Assembly: GCA_945903305.1 (NCBI GenBank)
Contig: CAMDOA010000010.1
Span: forward strand, 1-58,872
Direction: 5' to 3'
DNA from: Chitinophaga pinensis
Lineage (GTDB): Bacteria; Bacteroidota; Bacteroidia; Chitinophagales; UBA10324
Length of the DNA stretch: 58,872 nucleotides
The notes beneath the pieces are model-generated. The model saw nothing but the letters and a program-made list of their open reading frames with translations, had not been told where the DNA came from and searched no databases. Made by a program: the position numbers and the translations under genes. The stretch's first letter is position 1, and each line of letters starts with the position of its first letter. Shown here one piece after another: positions 10,006 to 18,111 of the stretch.

Positions 10006-10443
10006 TCACTCAGCAGGTTTTACTGATTTTTCCTCCAGCTGCTTCAGCTCTTCCTCGGTCTTTATTAAGTTGTTTGCTTTTAAGATGTGAAACCAACGCA
10101 CCATCTTTTTTATATCGCTGTTGTGAACGCGAACTTTATCGTGAGTTGGAATTACGGCAGTAAAATATTTCCGTAACTCATCATTCGAAGCTTTTGCGTC
10201 CGGTGGAGGAGTTTCTGTTTCCGCTTTCAACATATCAGCGAACACAAATTTCAGTTCGCGGTTTTCATCATTGTCTAAATAAATGGTGATGTTTTCCAAT
10301 GAAGAAATGTTGTGTACCCTTGCAGAGATGAATTGTGATTTTCCATCTTCGAGTCCTGTAACAATTACTCCGTTTGATTTGGACGAAAGCACTCTGAAAA
10401 GTCCTGACATTCCGGTGATGGCAACTATTTCTTGAAATTCCAT
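10006..10443 (-). CDS. DUF5606 domain protein
   Basis: This 145-residue cytoplasmic protein has no signal peptide or membrane segment. Its first 75 residues (EFQEIVAITGMSGLFRVLSS, then NGVIVTGLEDG) match the pattern of DUF5606, a conserved Bacteroidota family of unknown function. The C-terminal half, with EELRKYFTAVIP-like sequence and VRVHNSDIKKMVRWFHIL, is predicted helical. A TATTTTCG -7-like element lies 19 bases upstream of the start, and the gene diverges from the TMTC-like gene. No function is assigned; the family assignment is from recall of the sequence pattern. Confidence 0.85.
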   Translation of the reverse strand: MEFQEIVAITGMSGLFRVLSSKSNGVIVTGLEDGKSQFISARVHNISSLENITIYLDNDENRELKFVFADMLKAETETPPPDAKASNDELRKYFTAVIPTHDKVRVHNSDIKKMVRWFHILKANNLIKTEEELKQLEEKSVKPAE

Positions 10444-10462
10444 AAAAGAAAATTTTGGGTTG

Positions 10463-10470
10463 CGAAAATA
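10463..10470 (-). promoter_or_regulatory. -7-like element for the DUF5606 gene
   Basis: The minus strand reads TATTTTCG, one base from TAnnTTTG, 19 bases upstream of the ATG. The TTCG variant recurs before recR, radA and the MMPL gene in this window. Confidence 0.4.
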
Positions 10471-10504
10471 GAAATAATTTTAAGCGCCGATCAAAACAGT
10501 TTAA

Positions 10505-12394
10505 ATGGCCAAACAAAAACTTCCGAATTCCAAACCGCTTGATATTAAACCACTGATAAAAGCAGAGTGGTACGAGCAACCGAATGTGCAGGCAATGGTG
10601 CTTGCAATGCTTGCAATGCTTTTATACGCTGTCACTTTTCAGAATGAGTGGGCGCTCGATGATGTCATCAGCATCACCATGAATTCATTTACACAAAAAG
10701 GATTTGCCGGAATTCCCGACCTGTTATCGAAAGATAGTTTTTATGGTTTTATTGGAAATGCAAGCGACCTCTCCGGCGGCCGGTGGCGTCCACTTGCATT
10801 AATAAGCTTTGCAACTGAAATAGAAATTTTAGGCTGGAAAAAAACCGGTATTGACAATAATTTATCTCTTGCACATTTCATGCATTTTAATAATGTGCTC
10901 TTGTATGCTGCCATTGCATTTTTACTTTATCAGTTATTGTATAAACACATCACAAAAAAAATCTGGCCATCATTCATCATTGCTTTGGTGTTTGTTGTTC
11001 ATCCGATTCACAGCGAAGTAGTGGCTAATATCAAGAGTCGCGATGAATTGCTTTCGTGGTTTTTTCTTTTGCCCACTTTGATTTTTGCACTCAACTGGAA
11101 GAAGAAAAATAAATTTATCTTTCTCTTGATGAGCGCAGCTTGTTTTTTTATGGCGTTATTATCAAAAGAAAACGGGATCACTTTCATTGCCATTTTGCCA
11201 ATCACTTTTTTCTGTTTCACAAATTTGGATTGGAAGAAAAGTTTTCTGGCAACAATACCTTTTATCATAATTACCGTTCTATATATGCTTCTGCGATTCT
11301 CCATAATTGGGTTCGTTCACAAAGAAATTACCGAGGTAATGAATTCGCCTTACTTGTATGCAACTCCTATGCAGGCACTCGCGACAAAAATATTTGTACT
11401 CGGAAAATATATCATCATGCTTTTTCTCCCCTTGAAACTGAACTACGATTATTCATATAATCAGATTCCTTACTCAAACTTTGGTGATTGGCAGGTATTG
11501 CTTTCCATTGTTGTACAACTTGGATTGTTGATTTATGCTTTAAAAGAAATCAGAAAGAAGAGTTTGATTGCTTATGGAATTCTGTTTTATTTCTTCAGTG
11601 TATTTATTGTTTCCAACCTGGTGGTTGATACCGGTGGGGTGATGGGCGAACGATTTTTGTTTCAGGCATCGTTCGGATTTTTAATTGCCATTGTTGCGAG
11701 CATTTCATTGCTATTACAGAAAATTAGTATTGAACAAAAGACTTTGAAGCCAATCTTGATTTCTATTCTTATCATTATCGTACTTCCATTATCATACAAA
11801 ACATTTTCGCGCAGCAAGGAATGGAAAAATGATAAAACACTTTTTATTATTGATGCTGTTATCAACCCGAATAGTGCACGAACTAATAATGGAGCCGGAA
11901 CTTCCTATATTTTTTTAGGCGACGAAGCAAAGGATTCATTACTGAAAGCCTCTTATTACGACAGTTCGGTTTACTTATTAAAAAAAGCATTGCGCATTCA
12001 TCCGAAATACACCGACCCTTATTTGAATTTGGGCGTAGCATTCAACAGAAAAAAAATGATTGACAGCGCTGAATTTTATTGGAACATAGCCCGTTCGATG
12101 CAGCACACACACCCGAAGTTGGGCGAATTTGATAAAGTGCTGGTTGCAGAATTCTTGAGTGAAGCAGCAAAAATTTATCAGCAAGGCGATACTACAAAAG
12201 CAATAACCTGCTACCGAAAGGCGGTGATGTATGGACCCGGTGATTATAAAACCTGGTACAACCTTGCCGGCGTTTATTTCACCATTCATAAATACGACAG
12301 TGCACGAATATGTTTTGAGCAAACATTAAAACTCAATCCGAAAGATGAAATGGCGGCCAAAGCGCTCAACTTTATGAATGCGACAAAAAAATAA
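10505..12394 (+). CDS. TMTC-like polytopic membrane protein with C-terminal TPRs, possible O-mannosyltransferase
   Basis: The 629-residue protein has about 11-12 hydrophobic segments between residues 30 and 440, then tetratricopeptide repeats from about residue 475 (YTDPYLNLGVAFNRKKM, YKTWYNLAGVYFTIHKY). The early loop has NEWALDDV and GGRWRPLALISF, and a later loop has HPIHSEVVANIKSRDELLS. These match the conserved loops of the TMTC/GT-C O-mannosyltransferase-like family, in which an early acidic pair is catalytic. A role in transferring sugar from a lipid carrier to exported proteins is plausible for a phylum with general O-glycosylation, but that is inference. It starts 61 bases from the divergent DUF5606 gene, and a strong hairpin terminator follows its stop. 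Confidence 0.75.
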   Translation: MAKQKLPNSKPLDIKPLIKAEWYEQPNVQAMVLAMLAMLLYAVTFQNEWALDDVISITMNSFTQKGFAGIPDLLSKDSFYGFIGNASDLSGGRWRPLALISFATEIEILGWKKTGIDNNLSLAHFMHFNNVLLYAAIAFLLYQLLYKHITKKIWPSFIIALVFVVHPIHSEVVANIKSRDELLSWFFLLPTLIFALNWKKKNKFIFLLMSAACFFMALLSKENGITFIAILPITFFCFTNLDWKKSFLATIPFIIITVLYMLLRFSIIGFVHKEITEVMNSPYLYATPMQALATKIFVLGKYIIMLFLPLKLNYDYSYNQIPYSNFGDWQVLLSIVVQLGLLIYALKEIRKKSLIAYGILFYFFSVFIVSNLVVDTGGVMGERFLFQASFGFLIAIVASISLLLQKISIEQKTLKPILISILIIIVLPLSYKTFSRSKEWKNDKTLFIIDAVINPNSARTNNGAGTSYIFLGDEAKDSLLKASYYDSSVYLLKKALRIHPKYTDPYLNLGVAFNRKKMIDSAEFYWNIARSMQHTHPKLGEFDKVLVAEFLSEAAKIYQQGDTTKAITCYRKAVMYGPGDYKTWYNLAGVYFTIHKYDSARICFEQTLKLNPKDEMAAKALNFMNATKK

Positions 12395-12406
12395 ATTTCC
12401 TTAACG

Positions 12407-12439
12407 AAAGATGCCATCCCTTAAAGGGATGGCATCTTT
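12407..12439. terminator. Bidirectional intrinsic terminator
   Basis: A perfect 16-bp inverted repeat (AAAGATGCCATCCCTT and its complement) around one central base is flanked by A and T runs. It sits between the convergent TMTC-like gene and the small exported protein, so it can end both transcripts. Confidence 0.9.
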
Positions 12440-12459
12440 TTATTTATAAGAATTAATTT

Positions 12460-12963
12460 TTATGGCAGATAACGAAACGAGTTAAAAAACTTGTCTTTTT
12501 GCATTTCAGGCATTTCGCCTACAATAGGATTACAGGTGAGTTCAAATAATTTATTGTCTTTATAAAATGCACGAACAAGCGATCTCATTCCAAACATTTC
12601 ATAACCATATTCCATACACAAACCGCCATTGAACTGAAGCTCTTTCATTTCATTTATTTTAGTTGAAAACAAATCTTCAATGACTCCCACATTGGTTTTT
12701 ACACGATCGCGAAAAGATTGCTCAGTAAAGTTTTCGGTATTGAAATTAACACTCACATAAAAATTAGTTAAGGGCTCGTTCAGTGTTGCAGAAATAAACC
12801 AAGAGTCACCTTTTTTTTCAGCTTTAGGTTTTTCAGGAAATTGAATTTCAAATTTTGCTTTTTTCTTTTCTGCATAAGTTACCCAATCACCTTCGCCATA
12901 TTTGAAAGCCATTATAGAAACAAGCACCAGAGAAATTAAGGACAGCCGGATCGCAGTTTTCAT
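12460..12963 (-). CDS. Small exported protein of unknown function
   Basis: This 167-residue protein has an N-terminal signal sequence (MKTAIRLSLISLVLVSIMAF), a lysine-rich segment FEIQFPEKPKAEKKGDSW, and a compact alpha/beta body ending NSFRYLP. The pattern FEIxFPxxP near the start and FFNSFxxLP at the end is seen in many small Bacteroidota periplasmic proteins. I cannot attach a function. It lies 77 bases downstream of the DUF3089 lipoprotein gene on the same strand, so co-transcription is possible. The convergent terminator at 12407-12439 follows its stop. Confidence 0.75.
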   Translation of the reverse strand: MKTAIRLSLISLVLVSIMAFKYGEGDWVTYAEKKKAKFEIQFPEKPKAEKKGDSWFISATLNEPLTNFYVSVNFNTENFTEQSFRDRVKTNVGVIEDLFSTKINEMKELQFNGGLCMEYGYEMFGMRSLVRAFYKDNKLFELTCNPIVGEMPEMQKDKFFNSFRYLP

Positions 12964-13040
12964 TGTAATTTTTTTTGTGAATTTAACATCACTTCGAATC
13001 GGAATTTATAAAAGTTGTTCGCAAGTAATTAACAAGCGTA

Positions 13041-14087
13041 TTATTTTTTTCCTTTCATATAGGCAGTGCATCGGTCATCTATATTTTTTCGGAGGTTCAT
13101 ATAAAACAACCCATAGTCAAGAATGTGATAAATTTTCCAATCAAATAATTTGCTGCCACGGAAAACAGGTTTGTTAATCCACAACAATCCATTGTGCACC
13201 TGCGCATCGCAAATATTCGGATAAACATGATTCATATTCCGAAGCAATCCTCCATTATTATAACTGAAATCAGCATACAAAGAATCGGTTCGCCAGGTGA
13301 GCGGGTTGGTACACACCGCATGATTTAAACCATATTCATAGTAGGTAGGAGTATAGCCATTAGCAAAAGTGTTCCACGAAATCCAGCAATTAGTTTGTGT
13401 TGAATCTTGGCACGGAACAATGCAACAAAAAGAATCGGTTGGTACCGGCATACCAATTAAATAAGCGCACACTAATTGTTTTTCTAAATCCTTTCCATCA
13501 AAATAATCTTTAAGTAAGCGAGCGGCATGTATCGTTCCCTGGCTGTGACCGGCAATAATTATAGGGCGGCCATTATTATTATGTTGCAGGTAATATTCAA
13601 AGGCATTTTTCACATCGTCATAAGCCGTATCGAGCGAATTTCTTTTTGCATCCATGTCCTTTGTATAGAAAGCACTGATGTGAGCCTGCCGATAACGCGG
13701 CGCATAAATTTTGCACGATACATTGAACACACTCGCTTGTAATTTTATAGTTGAACCATCGACTTTCTTGTTCAATGCTTTATCATTCACATCTGCATTC
13801 CATTTAAATGCTCCTTCGGGTTCATCAGTGAAAATAGTTGGGTGAATAAAAAACACATCCACTTTCGCTGAGTCTTGTCCGTATTTTAATTTCTTATCTG
13901 GCATTTCATCTCCTTCATCTTTCATGGCAGGAAGCGAAGCCCAAAAATCATTTTTACTATAATTGGGCGCAGGCGGCACGGCGCTTTGGGTGAATGGTGA
14001 TTGAATTAAATATCGCTTGGAAATATGGCATGAAATGCCGGCCGTAAGAAAAAGGATTACAAGAAAAATTCGCGCAATAAGTGTCAT
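13041..14087 (-). CDS. DUF3089 alpha/beta-hydrolase lipoprotein
   Basis: The 348-residue protein begins with a hydrophobic signal ending in GISC, with Cys20 as probable lipidation site. It matches the DUF3089 pattern: KVDVFFIHPTIF near residue 76, APRYRQAH near 129, and the nucleophile elbow AGHSQGT with Ser182. DUF3089 proteins are lipase/esterase-like alpha/beta hydrolases, so a lipid or ester hydrolase in the envelope is likely. The substrate is unknown. The catalytic Asp and His are not assigned with confidence; HVYPNICDAQVHNG near residue 290 is a candidate for the His region. No strong promoter was recognised upstream. Confidence 0.82.
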   Translation of the reverse strand: MTLIARIFLVILFLTAGISCHISKRYLIQSPFTQSAVPPAPNYSKNDFWASLPAMKDEGDEMPDKKLKYGQDSAKVDVFFIHPTIFTDEPEGAFKWNADVNDKALNKKVDGSTIKLQASVFNVSCKIYAPRYRQAHISAFYTKDMDAKRNSLDTAYDDVKNAFEYYLQHNNNGRPIIIAGHSQGTIHAARLLKDYFDGKDLEKQLVCAYLIGMPVPTDSFCCIVPCQDSTQTNCWISWNTFANGYTPTYYEYGLNHAVCTNPLTWRTDSLYADFSYNNGGLLRNMNHVYPNICDAQVHNGLLWINKPVFRGSKLFDWKIYHILDYGLFYMNLRKNIDDRCTAYMKGKK

Positions 14088-14261
14088 TGAATGAATAAAA
14101 TTCCGGTCAACATTACAAAATGGATTATGAATTGGCTGTGTTCAGAACTAAAAAAAATATTCTTTGCGGTGTTTTAACGAAAAAAAATGAAACCTAAACG
14201 AATTTCAAAAAGCTAAATTATTTTTTTAGCGATACCAGGTTTTATAAAATGGAAATTCATT

Positions 14262-15095
14262 TTATAGCACAACCACTTTTTTTACTTCATTATAATTTCC
14301 AAAACTTAATTCAAGCAAGTACATGCCGGCAACAGCCGGCTTATCGAAAACCTGCAAATGAGTTCCGCCGTTATAATTTTCATTTTTGAGTATTGAAATT
14401 GTTTTTCCGCTTAAATCAAGCAAGCGAAGCTGAATTTTTCCTGCCGCTGAATTTCTAAAGCTCACATACATTTTTTCTGCTACCGGATTTTGAACGGTTA
14501 AAAAATCAGGAGAATTATTAATAGCGGAAAGTGAACTGAACGGATTGGGTTGAAACACTAGGGAAGTGGTATAGCAATGATCGCCGCTACTGCCGTTATT
14601 ATTATTAGCGCAAATGGAGGCTACATATATTGTTACATCGCCAACATTTGTTGATGGGGCTTGCCAGTCAAATGTCCATGAATTAGTAGTGTTGGCAGTT
14701 TTATGACCAACATAAGATCTGTTGTTAGCAGCAGTTTGCAGCGAAGTTGTATTTAAATTAATAAGCGACCAGATGCCTTGCTTGTTATTTGAACCATCAA
14801 GTACTGTTGCCTCAAATCCGAATCGGGTCATTCCTGTTTCTGCGGTAGTTACAGTAACGGTGTAGGTTGAATCGGGTTTGTAAAACGGTTGATTGAATGA
14901 AACATTTAAAGTGCCGGTAAATGTGTTGGGGGTAGTATTATGACAGCCTGATTTCCCGCAGGTTGTTTCAGCTGGAGCACCTGTATTGACAGTGGGAGGC
15001 TGCGCAACTTTTGTATAGCTTTCTGTTGTCATTAAAATAAAAGTAAAGGACAATACGGTAGAGGCAATTATTGCGAGCATGCTTTTTCTTTTCAT
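14262..15095 (-). CDS. Choice-of-anchor V protein with type A T9SS sorting domain
   Basis: The 277-residue secreted protein has a signal segment (MKRKSMLAII to about residue 30), then NTGAPAETTCGKSGCH. The body (GTLNVSFNQPFYKPDSTYTV, then TRFGFEATVLDGSNN) resembles the reelin-like choice-of-anchor V domain. A type A T9SS tail follows (NPVAEKMYVSF, then AGMYLLELSFGNY and KKVVVL). Family members usually carry a CxxCH-like motif after the signal peptide; here the spacing is C46, C51, H52, that is Cx4CH. Whether heme is bound is unknown. It lies 15 bases downstream of bcp and probably belongs to the M23-bcp transcription unit. Confidence 0.85.
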   Translation of the reverse strand: MKRKSMLAIIASTVLSFTFILMTTESYTKVAQPPTVNTGAPAETTCGKSGCHNTTPNTFTGTLNVSFNQPFYKPDSTYTVTVTTAETGMTRFGFEATVLDGSNNKQGIWSLINLNTTSLQTAANNRSYVGHKTANTTNSWTFDWQAPSTNVGDVTIYVASICANNNNGSSGDHCYTTSLVFQPNPFSSLSAINNSPDFLTVQNPVAEKMYVSFRNSAAGKIQLRLLDLSGKTISILKNENYNGGTHLQVFDKPAVAGMYLLELSFGNYNEVKKVVVL

Positions 15096-15110
15096 AGTTT
15101 TATTTGTGTT

Positions 15111-15575
15111 TTACTTTTTTGTGTATGATTTTAAAATTTGTTGTGTATGGTTTTCCGCATCTATTTTTTCAAATACCTTTTCAATAACACCCTGCTCATC
15201 AATAATAAATGTAGTTCTGATAATGCCCATGTATTTTTTGCCAAATAACATTTTTTCTCCCCACACTTTATAAGCATTAATTATTTTTCTTTCAGTATCA
15301 GCAATCAAAGAAAAGTCAAAGCCATGCTTGGTTGCAAATTTATTATGCTGTTTAATACTATCAGCGCTTACGCCTGCAATTTCAAAACCCTTGTTTCTTA
15401 AATTTTTATAGTTGTCGCTTAAGTTGCATGCTTCTGTTGTGCATGTGGGTGTATCGTCTTTCGGATAAAAAAACAGAATTAATTTTTTACCGGCAAAATC
15501 AGATAACGAAATCGTTTTTCCATTTTGATCAAAGCCTGTAAATGGAGGTGCTTTTTTATTCTCTTTGATTGGCAT
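15111..15575 (-). CDS. bcp: Thioredoxin-dependent thiol peroxidase (Bcp/PrxQ peroxiredoxin)
   Basis: The 154-residue protein reduces hydrogen peroxide and organic hydroperoxides using thioredoxin-type reductants, normally in the cytoplasm. The signature YPKDDTPTCTTEAC carries the peroxidatic Cys45 and the resolving Cys50, the two-cysteine arrangement of the Bcp/PrxQ class. GVSADS, FSLIADTE and RTTFIID are further landmarks. There is no signal peptide. Its start is only 2 bases after the stop of the M23 peptidase gene, so the two are almost certainly co-transcribed, with the choice-of-anchor V gene following. Confidence 0.95.
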   Translation of the reverse strand: MPIKENKKAPPFTGFDQNGKTISLSDFAGKKLILFFYPKDDTPTCTTEACNLSDNYKNLRNKGFEIAGVSADSIKQHNKFATKHGFDFSLIADTERKIINAYKVWGEKMLFGKKYMGIIRTTFIIDEQGVIEKVFEKIDAENHTQQILKSYTKK

Positions 15576-15577
15576 AT

Positions 15578-17308
15578 TTATATTTTAAATTTTATGGTTG
15601 TGGTTTTCACATTAGCTACTTCATCGGCAACCACCAGTTTTAAAGTATGCTCACCTTTATTTAATTTATTGTCGTTCTTCCAGGTGAGAGTTTTACTTTT
15701 AAAATCAAACTCAAACAAAACCCATTCATCATCAATATATCCGTTGTATTGAACAATGCCGCTCAAATTATCGGCAATTTTTATTTTGATATTATCAGCC
15801 ACAAGTGTTTCATTGTTTTGGATATTAATAAATGATACAGTGGGTTTTGTGGTGTCGACAGAAACATAAAACTCACCGAATTCACGAATTTTTGTTATGA
15901 GATATGCGCCATTCCATTTCGATGTTTTAGCGCTTACTTCTCCTTTATAATTCCGAACACAGATAACTGCTTTTGACCGAAGGCTTTCAGAAAGTTTTTT
16001 TGGTATTATCTGAATAGTACAATAACTGTGTAATGGAGTAAACGGGTCGCCGCAGGTATATACAGCGGAAAGTTTTTGTGTGTCAGTTGAATTTGTTTTT
16101 CTGCATTGAAATTTCAAATCATTGTAAAATACTCCATCCGGAAAGTTTATTTTAATGCTATCCTCTGTATAATTATTTTCTTCGTTCCACTTAAATAATT
16201 TCTCCTCTTTTTTCAAAGATGTTTCAATATCCTTTTTAATTGAAAGCGATTTTTTAATGTTAAAACGAAGCACCGATTTGTTTCCGGCATAGTCCTTTAC
16301 AATTACTTCTACCTTGTGTGATATGGTATCTGTCAGGTTTATTATCCCTCTGTTATTACAGTCATAATAAATTCCTGCATTATTTCCGGGCAATAAAAAA
16401 TTACGATAAACCAGTACTCCGGTGTTTTTTTTCTCGGCAAAATCAATGTGTGCATTCACATACCGGCCTTCAGAAAAATCAAGGCGGTCTAACTTGAAAC
16501 CATAAAACGGTTTTCCGTCAATAGTTGAATGTATTGAATAGATACCGAAATCTCCATCAGCATCATTGTTATCGGCAAAATCAGTAGCCCGAATGCCGAA
16601 TGACAAGTATTGTTTATTGAATATTATTGTTTGGCTGACCGAATATTCATTGCCTTTTTTTATTAATGCGAAAGTTTTTTTTTCATTTGATGGTGCAGTT
16701 AAACTAACCGGATAAACTACCAAGCTGTTTATTGTAGGGGAAATAAAATCTTTAATGGATATCCATTGCAATGGATTTAGAGGAAAAGATTCGCCGGAGG
16801 CATCGCGAATTTCGAAATGAAGATGAGGTGCCGTAGAGGTTCCGGTATTGCCTGATAATGCAATTATTTCGCCTTGCTTCAGCGGGAATAAATTTTTCTC
16901 AGGATATAAATCTACCTCAAACGATTTTTTTAAATACTGTTGTTCTCGAACATATTTTTCAATGGCTTCATTATATTTTGACAGGTGACCATAAACACTC
17001 ATAAAACCATTGGGATGCATAATGTATAATGCATGACCATATCCGCCGGCCTGCACTTTAATGCGCGAAACATAACCATCGGCAATTGATTTTACAGCGA
17101 TACCGGTTTTTCCTCTTGTAGAAAAATCAATACCGGTATGAAAATGATCGCCACGGGGCTCACCAAAATTGCCACTCATATAAAGAGGAATATCGATTGG
17201 ATTTATAAACACACTATCGGTATTATTTGTAGTTGGAATCTGAAAGGAAATAAATAATGCAAGCCCGAATAACAAACCAATAATGGTGAATGGAAAATAT
17301 TTTTTCAT
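15578..17308 (-). CDS. M23 family metallopeptidase (LytM-type, murein hydrolase-like)
   Basis: The 576-residue exported protein has an N-terminal hydrophobic anchor (about residues 7-24). Its peptidase domain lies between about residues 45 and 170, unusually close to the N-terminus. The zinc-binding pattern is intact: H57 and D61 in HFHTGID, and H162/H164 in PHLHFE. This predicts an active endopeptidase acting on peptidoglycan cross-links or glycine-rich peptides. The 400 residues after it are beta-rich (for example VKDYAGNKSVLRF and IADNLSGIVQYNGY), probably Ig-like substrate-binding modules. It leads a likely operon with bcp and the choice-of-anchor V gene. Confidence 0.9.
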   Translation of the reverse strand: MKKYFPFTIIGLLFGLALFISFQIPTTNNTDSVFINPIDIPLYMSGNFGEPRGDHFHTGIDFSTRGKTGIAVKSIADGYVSRIKVQAGGYGHALYIMHPNGFMSVYGHLSKYNEAIEKYVREQQYLKKSFEVDLYPEKNLFPLKQGEIIALSGNTGTSTAPHLHFEIRDASGESFPLNPLQWISIKDFISPTINSLVVYPVSLTAPSNEKKTFALIKKGNEYSVSQTIIFNKQYLSFGIRATDFADNNDADGDFGIYSIHSTIDGKPFYGFKLDRLDFSEGRYVNAHIDFAEKKNTGVLVYRNFLLPGNNAGIYYDCNNRGIINLTDTISHKVEVIVKDYAGNKSVLRFNIKKSLSIKKDIETSLKKEEKLFKWNEENNYTEDSIKINFPDGVFYNDLKFQCRKTNSTDTQKLSAVYTCGDPFTPLHSYCTIQIIPKKLSESLRSKAVICVRNYKGEVSAKTSKWNGAYLITKIREFGEFYVSVDTTKPTVSFINIQNNETLVADNIKIKIADNLSGIVQYNGYIDDEWVLFEFDFKSKTLTWKNDNKLNKGEHTLKLVVADEVANVKTTTIKFKI

Positions 17309-17462
17309 CGCACCAATATTACTGAATTGACTTCTCCGTAAATCTGTATCGCATTAAAGTTGTCAGTAACGGGTAGTTAATTGTTTTATAAAAACACCTT
17401 ATTGGCAATAGGTTTCAAACACAGTAAACGGTAAGAATAAATAAGTCGGAAATATTTTTTTA

Positions 17463-18008
17463 CTATCTGTAAATTGAAACAGTGCTTGATTTTTTGTCAA
17501 ACATAAATTGACTATTCGCTTCCTTGGCCTCTTCAATGGATGAAGTCTTCAGGCTTACTTTTGCCTGTATAAATATTTTTTCCGGTAGAATTTTCAGCGG
17601 AACCGATATTCTGTTTACCGCTGAACCGGAACCGCCAACGGTAAATGTTTTTGCAGCCTGTATTATTTTTTCCTGATTATTTTCATGAGAGCTGATATTT
17701 AAAACAGCGCTTCTGATTTCATTTTTATCCACGGTCATAAATTCAAAATACAAACTATCCGAGTCCTGACTCAATTCAATTTGAGCCGGAGCGATTTCTC
17801 TGTTTTGTTTATTATTGAACAAAGATATTTTGAATTTCTTTTTGCGGCCGGCTTTTGCCTCTTCACTATTGCCAATCATTTGATAGGCAAAAATTCCGCA
17901 ACAGAAAATCACCGCAAAACAAATTCCGTATGATGCTAAACGCAAAGTTGGTTTTGTTTTCAGCTTTAAAATATTTTTCGGAAGCAATTCAATGTGTGGC
18001 TTCATCAT
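17463..18008 (-). CDS. Single-pass membrane protein of unknown function
   Basis: The 181-residue protein has a basic cytoplasmic N-terminus, one membrane segment (about residues 26-46, SYGICFAVIFCCGIFAYQMI), a basic stretch (AGRKKKFKI), and a beta-rich domain of about 120 residues. I recognise no family. Two adjacent ATG codons could serve as start (18008 or 18005). It lies 103 bases downstream of the PIF1-type helicase gene on the same strand. The gap contains a dispersed-repeat copy (18076-18099), so co-transcription is uncertain. Confidence 0.65.
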   Translation of the reverse strand: MMKPHIELLPKNILKLKTKPTLRLASYGICFAVIFCCGIFAYQMIGNSEEAKAGRKKKFKISLFNNKQNREIAPAQIELSQDSDSLYFEFMTVDKNEIRSAVLNISSHENNQEKIIQAAKTFTVGGSGSAVNRISVPLKILPEKIFIQAKVSLKTSSIEEAKEANSQFMFDKKSSTVSIYR

Positions 18009-18075
18009 GGCAAAAGGTATTTGCTGCCTTTACGCTTTCATTTTTTGAAAGTTACCATTGAGAAATCTTGTCAAT

Positions 18076-18099
18076 TTCTTCGACAAGTTCAGGCTGACA
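18076..18099 (-). repeat. Dispersed repeat of the CTGAGCTTGTCGAAG family
   Basis: On the minus strand this reads TGTCAGCCTGAACTTGTCGA followed by AGAA. It is the same short element found twice inside the second VWA gene and once upstream of polA. It sits in the gap between the helicase gene and the single-pass membrane protein gene. Confidence 0.6.
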
Positions 18100-18111
18100 A
18101 ACACAATTCGG

